Positions 15,974 to 24,596 of a DNA stretch of 64,000 nucleotides are shown piece after piece. Positions within the stretch are counted from its first letter, which is position 1. Each line of letters starts with the position of its first letter. The position numbers and the translations under genes are program-made. Under the pieces are notes generated by a model that was not told the origin of the DNA, did not search any database, and saw nothing but the letters and a program-made list of their open reading frames with translations. This stretch comes from UBA9732 sp052170315 (lineage in GTDB: Bacteria; Spirochaetota; Spirochaetia; Sphaerochaetales; Sphaerochaetaceae). The stretch spans positions 11,956 to 75,955 of the forward strand of contig JBQNAT010000011.1 of the NCBI GenBank assembly GCA_052170315.1, read 5' to 3'.

Positions 15974-16669
15974 ATGAATACCGAACGAAGCGCCTCCGGA
16001 ATTAATTACACGCTCAGACGCAGAAGAGGGCAGCGCAATCTTCATCTGCGTATAGGAGCCTCAGGCAGCGTTATTGTAAGCGCCCCTTACTTTGTCCCCT
16101 TTGCTGAAATAGATTCCTTTGTCCTAAAAAGCGCAGCCTGGATAGCGGAGAAAACTGAGAAAACAGGTTTGCGCAGCTATGAAAGTGGAGACTTTGTACC
16201 GTACCTTGGTAAAAAGCTTCTGCTAATTGTTAAAGACGGAAAAATCTCCCACTATGAAATAGATGATGAAAAAATTACGGTAACATGTGTAAACAGGGAT
16301 ACTGAAACAGTTAAAAAAATAATTAAACAACTTTACACTGAAACCGTGAAAGACATTCTTACGGACCGTGTGCCGTACTGGTGCAAAACCCTTAACCTTA
16401 ACGTCCCGACCTTTGGCGTAAACAGGGCAAAGAGCAAGTGGGGCGTCTGTTACCCGGAAGAAAAAAGGCTTTATTTAAGTTATATATGCGCGTCAATTCC
16501 AAAGGACCTTATAGATATGACGGTTCTTCACGAAGTCTGTCACCTGCGTTATCCGTGCCACGGAAAAGAATTCTGGAATCTTATGAAAAGCCTGATGAGC
16601 GACCTTTATGAAAGAAAAGCCCGCCTTAAAGAACTGTCAATGGCGGGCTGGACAATAAATCTTGTCTGA
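15974..16669 (+). CDS. YgjP-like (M48/DUF45) zinc metallopeptidase
   Basis: A 231-aa protein of the YgjP/DUF45 group. The zinc-binding HExxH is in VLHEVCHLRYPCHG, and KSKWGVC upstream is typical of the family. These are cytoplasmic proteins with a metallopeptidase fold of uncertain substrate. I chose the ATG at 15974 (MNTERSASG) because the frame extending further upstream would overlap the TraB-like gene and lacks similarity. A TATAAT at 15961-15966 lies only 7 bp before this ATG, so the mRNA may be nearly leaderless. Confidence 0.88.
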   Translation: MNTERSASGINYTLRRRRGQRNLHLRIGASGSVIVSAPYFVPFAEIDSFVLKSAAWIAEKTEKTGLRSYESGDFVPYLGKKLLLIVKDGKISHYEIDDEKITVTCVNRDTETVKKIIKQLYTETVKDILTDRVPYWCKTLNLNVPTFGVNRAKSKWGVCYPEEKRLYLSYICASIPKDLIDMTVLHEVCHLRYPCHGKEFWNLMKSLMSDLYERKARLKELSMAGWTINLV

Positions 16670-18109
16670 CTACTTTATTATCGAAAGCAGATGTTTTATG
16701 AATTCGTAGGTTCTTTTTGTGGAACTTATGGAAAGTCGTTCCTCCGTTGAGTGTATATCGTACATGTCAGGGCCTATTGAAACACTGTCCATCCCCGGAC
16801 ACTTGCTGTTGATGACACCACATTCAAGCCCTGCGTGTATGGCCGTTATTACAGGCTTTTTACCGGTCTGGGCCTCGTAGGCTTCAGCGCAGAATTTTGC
16901 AAGAGCGCTGTTCGGATTCGGTGACCATGAAGGGTAGCCTTCTCCAATTTTGCAACTTATCCCGAAACTTTCCAGAATAACGGATATCCTGTTCACAAGA
17001 CAGTATTTTGCCGAGTCAATGTTGCTTCTTACGCTTACCTGTATTTCCATATCGCCGTCTCCGAGCCTTACTATTGCAAGGTTATCAGAAGTCTCAACAA
17101 TGCCCGGAATTGCCAGACTCATTGCAAAAACTCCGTGAGGACATACAAAAAGAGCCTTCACTGCTTCAAGAGAAGCTTTAGCTTCCATGGCTTTTACCGC
17201 CTTTGGCGCACCGTGAGTCGAACACCTCTTCATGATTGTGAAATCTGGTTCCTCATACTTGTTTTCCTCTCTGATTTCTTCAAAAGTCTCCTGTATGCGT
17301 GAAACAGCCTTTTCCTTTAAAGCGCCCGGCACGCAGAGAAGACAGGTGCATTCGGACGGGATAACGTTCCTCTTTGTTCCTCCGTTAAGAGTATTTATCA
17401 TAAACGGAATACCTGCCGAATTTACTGAAACAAGAATTCTTGCCATGGCGCATACGGCATTAAGACGCTGTCTGTGAATCTCGCCTCCGCTGTGGCCGCC
17501 CTTCAGCCCCGAAAGCCTTATTTCAAGCGTGTCCCAGTCCGCCTGAACCGGTTCTTCTTTAAGGGTTTTTCTTCCAACAAGGTCTATTCCGCCCGCGCAA
17601 CCTATGAAGATGGTTCCCTCTTCTTCACTGTCTATGTTTATAAGCTTTCTGCTTTTTATCAGACTGCCGTCAAGCCCAAAGGCTCCGTCCATGCCCGTTT
17701 CCTCGGAGAACGTAAAAAGAGCCTCAAGAGGGCCGTGTTTTGCATTGGGGTCGGTAAACAGGGCCATTGTCATAGCAACGGCAATACCGTCGTCTCCGCC
17801 AAGGCTTGTTTCACGAGCCTTCAGGAAATCCCCGTCTTCATATACATCAATGGGGTCTGTCCGGAAGTTGTGCCTGCTTCCCGGAACCTTTACGCAGACC
17901 ATGTCCGTATGACCCTGAAGCACAACAGAAGGAACGTTTTCATAACCGGGCGTCGCGCCTGTGCGTATTATAATGTTGCCGGCCTTGTCTCTGAGGCACT
18001 CAAAGCCGTTTTCCTTCGCCCACGAGAGAAGATACTGCCGCATACCTTCCTCGTTCCCCGATTCTCTGGGAATTTTGCATATCTGTCTGAAATAATCAAA
18101 AGTATCCAT
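16670..18109 (-). CDS. pepD: Aminoacyl-histidine dipeptidase (peptidase D, M20 family)
   Basis: A 479-aa cytosolic metallo-dipeptidase that cleaves Xaa-His dipeptides such as carnosine. Metal and catalytic residues are visible in GHTDMV, LGGDDG, the SEETG pair, INIDSEEEG and the late HAGLECG. Length matches the PepD family. The gene sits directly end-to-end with the YgjP-like gene and 27 bp downstream of nagA on the same strand, so both may share a transcript. The long open frame on the opposite strand is a shadow. Confidence 0.94.
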   Translation of the reverse strand: MDTFDYFRQICKIPRESGNEEGMRQYLLSWAKENGFECLRDKAGNIIIRTGATPGYENVPSVVLQGHTDMVCVKVPGSRHNFRTDPIDVYEDGDFLKARETSLGGDDGIAVAMTMALFTDPNAKHGPLEALFTFSEETGMDGAFGLDGSLIKSRKLINIDSEEEGTIFIGCAGGIDLVGRKTLKEEPVQADWDTLEIRLSGLKGGHSGGEIHRQRLNAVCAMARILVSVNSAGIPFMINTLNGGTKRNVIPSECTCLLCVPGALKEKAVSRIQETFEEIREENKYEEPDFTIMKRCSTHGAPKAVKAMEAKASLEAVKALFVCPHGVFAMSLAIPGIVETSDNLAIVRLGDGDMEIQVSVRSNIDSAKYCLVNRISVILESFGISCKIGEGYPSWSPNPNSALAKFCAEAYEAQTGKKPVITAIHAGLECGVINSKCPGMDSVSIGPDMYDIHSTEERLSISSTKRTYEFIKHLLSIIK

Positions 18110-18136
18110 AAAACAAACTCCTTAATACTGTTTAAA

Positions 18137-19315
18137 CTATCTGCTGAAAACCCGCTTTCCGCCGATAAATACCATTGCGGGTTCCATATTTTCATCAAAG
18201 AGCGCTATGTCCGCCCATGTGCCTTTTGCTATTGTGCCAATACCTTCAAACCCGTACAGCTTTGCAGGATTTTCGGTTGCCATTCTTATTGCCTGCGCTC
18301 TGTCGGTACACCAGCGCTGCACATTTGCCACAGCCCGGTTCAGTGTAAGAGCCGAACCGCACAGCAGGGAAGGGTTCTCCTGCGAGAAAAACGCTCCGGC
18401 AGAACCAAGTACAACGTTTGTCCCGTTTGCAACGAAAGAGCCTTCTCCAAGGGACGCCGGCGCAAGGCTGTCCGTTATCAGCACAACCTTGTCCTGAGCC
18501 TTTGTTTTTATCAGATGCTTCAAGACGTCTTTGTGGACATGCACACCGTCCGCAATAACCTCGCAGTGCATGCGCTTATCAAACAACACATGTCCTGCGA
18601 CTCCCGGCTTTTTGTGATTCATAGGGCTCATGGCGTTGAACATGTGCGTTGCATGAAATATTCCCAAATCTGTTCCGGCTTTAGCCTCTTCATAAGTTGC
18701 ATCCGTATGTCCCATCAGAAGAACAATACCTTTTTTCTTGGCAATCCTTGCAATTTTATCAACATTATTTAGCTCTGGAGCTATTGTCATTGCCGTAATT
18801 TTACCCTGTCCCGCCTTTATCAGCCTTTCAAAAACAGATTCATCCGGTGCGGACAGCGCCATGGAATCCTGAGCGCCGCATTTCGCGGGATTAAGGAAAG
18901 GCCCTTCAAGATGCATCCCCAAAATTCTTGCTCCCGTTTCTTTGCCCATGGCGTTGACTACGGCAAGAATTTCCTTTTCCATTTTTTCAGGTCTTCCCGC
19001 GTAAAGCGTTGGAAGGAAGGAAGTGACTCCGAATTCCGCAAGACGTTCCGACATTGACAAAATGGAACTGCTGCTTCCGTCATCAGTGGCAAAACCGCCT
19101 ATGCCGTGTATATGGGTATCTATCAGGCCCGGTGATACCGTAAGTCCTTTTGCCCGGATTACTGCGCATGTATCGCCGTATTTGGACTGCCTGTAATCAT
19201 CCATGCTGAAAACATCGGCAACGCGTCCGTTTTCGTTTATAAAAAGACCGAAGTTCCGTTTTACTGCGCCGGATGAATAAACATCGGCATTGAGGATTAA
19301 AGTTCTTTCACACAT
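18137..19315 (-). CDS. nagA: N-acetylglucosamine-6-phosphate deacetylase
   Basis: A 392-aa amidohydrolase that removes acetate from GlcNAc-6-P in amino sugar recycling. The metal-binding GLIDTHIHG motif, HLEGPFLNP, GHTDATYEEA, HMFNAMSP and LITDSLAPA are in the order expected. I prefer the ATG at 19315 (MCERTLILNADVY) over a TTG 36 nt upstream because family proteins begin close to this strand; neither has a strong ribosome site. No nagB is adjacent. It is likely co-transcribed with pepD. Confidence 0.93.
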   Translation of the reverse strand: MCERTLILNADVYSSGAVKRNFGLFINENGRVADVFSMDDYRQSKYGDTCAVIRAKGLTVSPGLIDTHIHGIGGFATDDGSSSSILSMSERLAEFGVTSFLPTLYAGRPEKMEKEILAVVNAMGKETGARILGMHLEGPFLNPAKCGAQDSMALSAPDESVFERLIKAGQGKITAMTIAPELNNVDKIARIAKKKGIVLLMGHTDATYEEAKAGTDLGIFHATHMFNAMSPMNHKKPGVAGHVLFDKRMHCEVIADGVHVHKDVLKHLIKTKAQDKVVLITDSLAPASLGEGSFVANGTNVVLGSAGAFFSQENPSLLCGSALTLNRAVANVQRWCTDRAQAIRMATENPAKLYGFEGIGTIAKGTWADIALFDENMEPAMVFIGGKRVFSR

Positions 19316-19475
19316 TGCCCTAAGTCTACAAAACAATCGTACTGTCTGCAAGTTCGCGCTGCGAAATCAGGCATATTTCATTGACTTTCCTGTGTCCCCC
19401 GGGTCTGATTAGCCCACTTGTCACAACTTATGTCCGCGCCCGCGCCCGCGTCACAAAATATTTTATTAAATAAAT

Positions 19476-19504
19476 TTGACGATTTTTTCGATTTGTGCTA
19501 TTAT
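19476..19504 (+). promoter_or_regulatory. Strong promoter of the glycosidase-djlA unit
   Basis: TTGACG (19476-19481) and TATTAT (19499-19504) with a 17-bp spacer. The predicted start point (about 19511) is followed almost at once by a terminator-like hairpin. Confidence 0.7.
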
Positions 19505-19519
19505 TCCATAATGTGCTAT

Positions 19520-19553
19520 CCCAATATCGTAGTGTGTGATATTGGGGTTTTTT
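19520..19553 (+). terminator. Terminator-like hairpin in the leader (possible attenuator)
   Basis: A 9-bp perfect stem CCCAATATC/GATATTGGG (19520-19528, 19538-19546) followed by a run of Ts, between the promoter and the TTG start at 19571. It could stop most transcription early or act as a 5' stabilising hairpin. No gene on this strand ends nearby, so it is not an ordinary end-of-operon terminator. Confidence 0.65.
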
Positions 19554-19570
19554 ATGAGTGGGAGTTAAAA

Positions 19571-20989
19571 TTGAATCGAGAATCAATTCCGTCAATACAT
19601 TTTTATGACCAGGACTTCGTTGATTTGTACGACAGATCCTGGGTCTGGGTAGACGAGCACTGGAAACAGGGCACGGAACAGAACGGTTTTGTCGGTAATT
19701 ATCTGTCCTATAACGGACAGAAAACCTTTAATCTGTTCAATTCCTGCCTGTCGGCACTTTTTTTGAACTACAGCAACCAGACATACTCCCCGTTCGACAT
19801 GCTTGATTATTTTTACAGCAAACAGGAAGAAAACGGAGCAATAAGGTCGGACTACAGCATTGAAGACGGAAGCGCGGAAGTATCCGCGGACAATCCCGAA
19901 GGTGTAACCCTGCCGCTCTTTGCCTATGTTGAATACGTTTTCTACCACAAAATAGGAAATAAGAAGCGCCTTAAGGATGTGGTGGAAATACTTGAAAAAT
20001 ATTTCAACTGGCTCAAGGCCGTGTTCCAGAAAGAAAACGGGCTTTTCGCCGTTCCCGTTTCTTCCTGCCTTACGGGAAACACTCCAAGGGAAAATGTCTG
20101 CTATCCGGTTGATTTCAATACAATGGTTGCTCTCAACGCACTCTATCTGTCAAATATTGGCGATATACTGAATGACAAGGAGCTGAGCTTCAGATATAAG
20201 AAACTCTACTTCATGATAAAAACCCGTATCAATAACCTTATGTGGGACCCTGAGACACATTTTTATTATGACCTGGACAGGGAAGAGAACAGGCTGCCCC
20301 TTAAGATAATCGGAGCCTACTGGACAATGCTTGCGGAAATTCCCAATGACGAACGGGCTTCCTACATGATTGAGTATCTGAAGAATCCTGCGTTTTTCGG
20401 CACGGATGACCCGTTTCCAAGCGTAAGTGCAGATTCGCAGTGCTACAGCGAAAACGTGAAAGGCTACTGCGGGGCAATTGTTCCTTCGAACATTTACGGA
20501 GTTGTGAAAGGCCTTGAAAAATACGGTGAATACGTGTTTGCAAGAGAATGCGCCATTCGCCACATGTACTTCATTCTGGATACGCTACACCCCGAAGGAG
20601 ACCAGCCCGGCGATGTCTGGGAAGCCTATCTTCCCATGAAAGAAGGCATTCCGGCTGCGGACGGGGCATTCCCAAGAAAGAGATTCCTGCCGCAGGTTTG
20701 CGTAATGACCATAACCATTATGATAGAGGACATAATAGGCCTTGATGTTTCACTTCCGCGTAAGACTGTCTACTGGACCGTTCCCAATCTTGAGGCAATG
20801 GGAATTGAAAATCTTTCTTTGAAGAGAAACCTGATAACCATACTTAGCAACAAAAATGCCCGCGGCTGGGAAATCAGGCTGGAAAGTGAAAAGCTTTACT
20901 ACTTCACAATCGAGATAATCGACGAGAAGAAGAAAAAGACTCTCCCGATACCGAGCGGTAAATGCTCGATGCTTATTGATAAACTCTGA
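19571..20989 (+). CDS. MGH1/trehalase-like six-hairpin glycosidase
   Basis: A 472-aa protein with the alternating helical-hairpin pattern of (alpha/alpha)6-barrel glycosidases related to trehalase and GH63/MGH1. Recognisable stretches are LMWDPETHFYYDLDRE, YCGAIVPSNIYGVVKGL and GDVWEAYLP. No signal peptide, so likely a cytoplasmic oligosaccharide-degrading enzyme; the sugar is unknown. I chose a TTG start (LNRESIPSIHFYDQ) because GGGAG lies seven bases upstream and because the open frame further upstream would run through the promoter and hairpin. The stop overlaps the next start as TGATG. Confidence 0.72.
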   Translation: MNRESIPSIHFYDQDFVDLYDRSWVWVDEHWKQGTEQNGFVGNYLSYNGQKTFNLFNSCLSALFLNYSNQTYSPFDMLDYFYSKQEENGAIRSDYSIEDGSAEVSADNPEGVTLPLFAYVEYVFYHKIGNKKRLKDVVEILEKYFNWLKAVFQKENGLFAVPVSSCLTGNTPRENVCYPVDFNTMVALNALYLSNIGDILNDKELSFRYKKLYFMIKTRINNLMWDPETHFYYDLDREENRLPLKIIGAYWTMLAEIPNDERASYMIEYLKNPAFFGTDDPFPSVSADSQCYSENVKGYCGAIVPSNIYGVVKGLEKYGEYVFARECAIRHMYFILDTLHPEGDQPGDVWEAYLPMKEGIPAADGAFPRKRFLPQVCVMTITIMIEDIIGLDVSLPRKTVYWTVPNLEAMGIENLSLKRNLITILSNKNARGWEIRLESEKLYYFTIEIIDEKKKKTLPIPSGKCSMLIDKL

Positions 20990-21780
20990 TGTCCTGGCTT
21001 GGTAAGATAATCGGCGGAACCATAGGCTTCTTCCTTGGAGGCCCGCTTGGGCTTATTGCGGGCGCAGTCTTCGGCCATATGATTGACCGTGGCTCCGATT
21101 ATGAAAAAAGCGGCGGGGAAAGCTCCGACGCAGGCTATTCCGGACGCCATTTCTTCTCAAACACAGGCTACAGCCGTTCTCAGATGGTTTTCTTTGTCGG
21201 GGCTTTTTCAATGCTTGCAAAGCTTGCTTCCTCCGACGGCCCCGTAACTGATGCCGAGCGTTCGAAGATTGAAGAGTTCATGGTAAACGATTTGAATCTT
21301 TCAGGCCGGAGCCTCCAATACGCAAGAAGCGTCTTCAATCAGGCGCTTGTCCAGGATGCCTCGTTTGAAAACCTTGCCGAACAGTTCTATTCCAATTTCA
21401 GAAGCTCGCCTCAGATACTGAATCTTATGATAGATATCTTCTACCGCGTTGCGATGGTGGATGGAACAGTCTCCGCGGCGGAATCAAGACTTATAGACTA
21501 TGCCGTAAGGGTTTTCAGAATATCTGATTCCATACATGAAAGTATAAGACAGAATCACAGGGTAAGAGGCGCTTCAAAAGCCTATGCGCTTCTAGGTCTT
21601 ACAGAAAACGCCACGGAAGCGGAAATCAAGAAGGCCTACAGAAAGAAAATCCTTGAATATCATCCCGACACAGTAGCCGCGAAGGGTATGGCAGACGAAT
21701 TCAAAGAGTACGCCACAAAGCGTTTTCGCGAGGTTCAGGAAGCCTACGAAACCATCTGCCGTGAAAGAGGCATCAAATAA
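20989..21780 (+). CDS. DjlA-like protein: TerB-type domain plus C-terminal J domain
   Basis: A 263-aa co-chaperone candidate. A glycine-rich hydrophobic N-terminus (GGTIGFFLGGPLGLIAGAVFG) may insert in the membrane. Residues about 60-180 form a TerB-like helical domain (ASSDGPVTDAE and MVDGTVSAAE, two acidic repeats), and residues 195-263 form a J domain with the HPD motif (LEYHPDTV). This order is that of DjlA, which stimulates DnaK. It overlaps the glycosidase stop by one base, so the two genes are translationally coupled, an unexpected partner. Confidence 0.87.
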   Translation: MSWLGKIIGGTIGFFLGGPLGLIAGAVFGHMIDRGSDYEKSGGESSDAGYSGRHFFSNTGYSRSQMVFFVGAFSMLAKLASSDGPVTDAERSKIEEFMVNDLNLSGRSLQYARSVFNQALVQDASFENLAEQFYSNFRSSPQILNLMIDIFYRVAMVDGTVSAAESRLIDYAVRVFRISDSIHESIRQNHRVRGASKAYALLGLTENATEAEIKKAYRKKILEYHPDTVAAKGMADEFKEYATKRFREVQEAYETICRERGIK

Positions 21781-21792
21781 GCGTTATAAAAA

Positions 21793-22383
21793 TTAAAACT
21801 GAATCCTTCCCCTGAAAGATCTTGTCAGAGTAGTTCTGTCCGCATACTCAAGGTCCCCGCCTATAGGCAGGCCTGATGCAAGACGCGTTATGACAAGGCC
21901 TTCTTTGTCCTTCAGTATGTGACGTATGTAAAGGGCTGTCGTGTCGCCTTCTTCCGTAGGATTGGTGGCAATTATTATCTCGTTGAACCGACCTTCCGCA
22001 ATTCTTTTTAAAAGCTTTTCGAAGCTCAGGTTTTCAGGTCCAATTCCGTTAAGAGGGTTTATAGCTCCGCCAAGAACGTGAAAAAGTCCTGTATAGGCTC
22101 CGCTTGACTGGATGGTAATTACATCCTGCGGCTGTTCTACTATGCATAGCTGAGTCCTGTCTCTCATTGGGTCGGAGCAGACGGGACACGGGTCATTTTC
22201 TGTATATGAGCCGCAGATTGAGCATGGCTTGACCTTGCTCTGTATCTCCGCTATACCCTTTGCCAGCATCTCGTTGTAATCTTTTGATGTGTTGATAAGC
22301 GAAAAAGCAAGCCGTGATGCCGTTTTGGGACCTATTCCGGGGAGCCTTGAAAGGAGTTTTGAAAGATTATCGAATGCTGTCAT
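21793..22383 (-). CDS. recR: Recombination protein RecR
   Basis: A 196-aa ring-forming protein that with RecF and RecO promotes RecA loading. It has the N-terminal helix-hairpin-helix (LPGIGPKTASRLA), a C4 zinc finger (CSICGSYTENDPCPVC), and the TOPRIM segment ending in the LASGLPIGGDLEYAD motif. It overlaps ybaB by 4 nt (ATGA), giving the conserved dnaX-ybaB-recR operon. Confidence 0.96.
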   Translation of the reverse strand: MTAFDNLSKLLSRLPGIGPKTASRLAFSLINTSKDYNEMLAKGIAEIQSKVKPCSICGSYTENDPCPVCSDPMRDRTQLCIVEQPQDVITIQSSGAYTGLFHVLGGAINPLNGIGPENLSFEKLLKRIAEGRFNEIIIATNPTEEGDTTALYIRHILKDKEGLVITRLASGLPIGGDLEYADRTTLTRSFRGRIQF

Positions 22384-22679
22384 CCCAGACCGTACTGGGC
22401 CATTACCTGCCCAGCCTCCTGCTGAAGCCTTTCTTTGACATTCTTCAAAGCCGTATTTACCGCGGAAGTTACCATTACTTCAATAAGCTGGGCATTCTGT
22501 GTTTTCGCGAACTCGGGAGCCAGCTTTATGCTTTCTATCTCCATATTGCCGTTGGCAACTGCTTCCACCATGTTGCCGCCCGCATAGCCTGTGCACTTTA
22601 TTGCCGAAGCCTTTGCCTTCATGGCTTCTGCCTGAGCTTTTATTTCATTCAGGTTTTTAAGCATGCCAAAAGGATTCAT
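22380..22679 (-). CDS. ybaB: Nucleoid-associated protein YbaB/EbfC
   Basis: A 99-aa DNA-binding protein of the YbaB/EbfC family. The Borrelia homologue EbfC binds and bends DNA and affects gene expression. The N-terminus MNPFGMLKNLNEIKAQAEAM and the central GGNMVEAVANGNMEI are typical. It sits between dnaX and recR with overlapping stop and start codons on each side. Confidence 0.93.
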   Translation of the reverse strand: MNPFGMLKNLNEIKAQAEAMKAKASAIKCTGYAGGNMVEAVANGNMEIESIKLAPEFAKTQNAQLIEVMVTSAVNTALKNVKERLQQEAGQVMAQYGLG

Positions 22680-24391
22680 CAGCGTTCCTCCCTACCGTCG
22701 AAGCAGAGAATAAGATCGTTTATCAGATTCTTCTGTTCCTCGTTCATTTTATTCAAAGCCAAAGGGCTGTCTGTGTCCTTTGCTTCCCGGTCACAATTAC
22801 AGCTTCCCGCTTCTTCAGCCGGTTTCGCCTTAGGCGCGGGTATTTTATTCTCCGTCTCGGTTTCCGCCTTAGGCTCCGATGCCGGTATTTCTTCTTTTGA
22901 TTCTTCCGCTTCAGGCTCTTCCTGTTTTTCAGAGTATGACAAAATCACATTTACATCGCTTGCTGTCTTTTTCTGTATAACGTCTCTGATGTTTTCAATG
23001 TCTTTATAAGCCATCTTATAGTAGAATTTACTGTTAAATACAATAACAAGGCCATTATCCGTGTTTTCTACTTCTACCGCGCCCTGCGGAAGAAAAGCCT
23101 TAAGCTCTTCCTTTGTCCAAGACCGGTTCTCCCGCGGGTTTTCTTTCAGCCGGGAAGAATCTTTTTGAGCCGCCTGCGCTTCCGAAGCAGCTTCCGGCTC
23201 TACCGTTTTCATATCAGCCAGAACGGGGTTCAATGGGGTTATGGTTCCGGTTATCAAATCGTTTTTAAGACGGGCAAGCTGCTCTATTACACTGGCGGTA
23301 GAGGCAACGTATCTGAGTCTTAAAAGCTTTGAAACGGCAAGCTCCAGTTCAAAACGCGGGTTAAGCGAATAACGTATGTCCCTGTAAAGGTTCAGCATCA
23401 GGTCAAGCGCCGCTTCAAGCTGTTCCTCATTGAAAGCGTTCCGGATTTCCCCGGGAAAGCCCGAAATACGCTCGCCTATGATGTTTTCGCTTTTTATACC
23501 TTTTTTTATAAGAAGAAGAGACCTGAAATATTCGGTAAAGTCCTTGATTATCTGCTCAATACTAACGCCTTTTGACAAAAGGACATGAACCTTATACATC
23601 GCAGAACTTCCGTTTTTCGCGAGGATATCCCGCAATATGTCGTTTATCCGGTCTATGCCTACAAGACCAAGCTTTTCTCTTATGCCTGAAAGCGTAATTT
23701 TTCCGTTCGAGAATGCGACTACCTGGTCAAACAGCGTGTAAGCGTCACGCATAGAACCCGTTGCTTCCTTCGCAATCCAGAACAGAGCCTCATCCTCAGC
23801 TTCAATACCCATTTCATTTGCCGCCTGAAGCAGAAGGTTTTTAATTGTCTCCAAAGGTATGAGCTGGAAATTGAACTGCTGGCAGCGACTTCTTATGGTG
23901 GCGGGGACTTTCTGGGTCTCTGTTGTGGCAAAGATGAAAATCACGTACTCCGGCGGCTCTTCTATGGTTTTAAGAAGAGCGTTGAAGGCGCTTTGGGAAA
24001 GCATGTGGACTTCATCTATGATATATATTTTGTATTTTGATGAAGCGGGCGGGAAAAGTACTTCCTCTTTTATAACCCTTACATCGTTTACGCCGGTGTT
24101 GCTGGCGCCGTCTATTTCAATTACATCAAAGCTGCTGCCTTTGGCTATGCCTATGCAGTTGTCGCACACTCCGCATGGCTCCGCCGTTGGGCCGTGGACG
24201 CAGTTAAGCGCCTTCGCAAGAAGCCTTGCGCTTGTTGTCTTTCCCACACCTCTGGGACCGCTGAACAGGTAGGCATGCGCTGTCCTGCCCTGTTCTATTG
24301 CGTTTTTCAGGGTTGAGACTACGAATTCCTGTCCTGCAAGGTCTTCAAACCTCTGAGGCCTTTTTCTTGTTGCGGTCACTTCGTAAGCCAT
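22679..24391 (-). CDS. dnaX: DNA polymerase III subunits gamma/tau
   Basis: A 570-aa clamp-loader ATPase. The AAA+ core shows Walker A GPRGVGKTTS near residue 45, the zinc module formed by CVHG and CGVCDNC near 63-80, Walker B IYIIDEVHML, and sensor 1 FATTETQK. A long low-complexity E/A/P-rich stretch (about residues 485-550) lies near the C-terminus. Whether a short gamma form is made by frameshift cannot be told by eye. The gene heads dnaX-ybaB-recR and diverges from the iron-type transporter. Confidence 0.95.
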   Translation of the reverse strand: MAYEVTATRKRPQRFEDLAGQEFVVSTLKNAIEQGRTAHAYLFSGPRGVGKTTSARLLAKALNCVHGPTAEPCGVCDNCIGIAKGSSFDVIEIDGASNTGVNDVRVIKEEVLFPPASSKYKIYIIDEVHMLSQSAFNALLKTIEEPPEYVIFIFATTETQKVPATIRSRCQQFNFQLIPLETIKNLLLQAANEMGIEAEDEALFWIAKEATGSMRDAYTLFDQVVAFSNGKITLSGIREKLGLVGIDRINDILRDILAKNGSSAMYKVHVLLSKGVSIEQIIKDFTEYFRSLLLIKKGIKSENIIGERISGFPGEIRNAFNEEQLEAALDLMLNLYRDIRYSLNPRFELELAVSKLLRLRYVASTASVIEQLARLKNDLITGTITPLNPVLADMKTVEPEAASEAQAAQKDSSRLKENPRENRSWTKEELKAFLPQGAVEVENTDNGLVIVFNSKFYYKMAYKDIENIRDVIQKKTASDVNVILSYSEKQEEPEAEESKEEIPASEPKAETETENKIPAPKAKPAEEAGSCNCDREAKDTDSPLALNKMNEEQKNLINDLILCFDGREER

Positions 24392-24596
24392 GCTTTTATG
24401 ATATCAAAAAAAAGTGCTGTAGACTACTGGGACATATCGGCGAAGTCCGGAGATTTCGTCAATGGCGATAAAGGTATTGAAGCAAATATTTCCTTGAACG
24501 CTTTTCAAGTAAGTGTAATAATTAGGACAGACACCGCATATCTGTTGCAACTTGCAGTGTCATGTTTATTTTGGTCGTCGGACCATTGGAGGAAAA

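Noticed and set aside
17474..18772. A 432-codon open frame on the plus strand
   Set aside because: It runs antisense to pepD and nagA, both of which have clear catalytic motifs; its translation has no family features.
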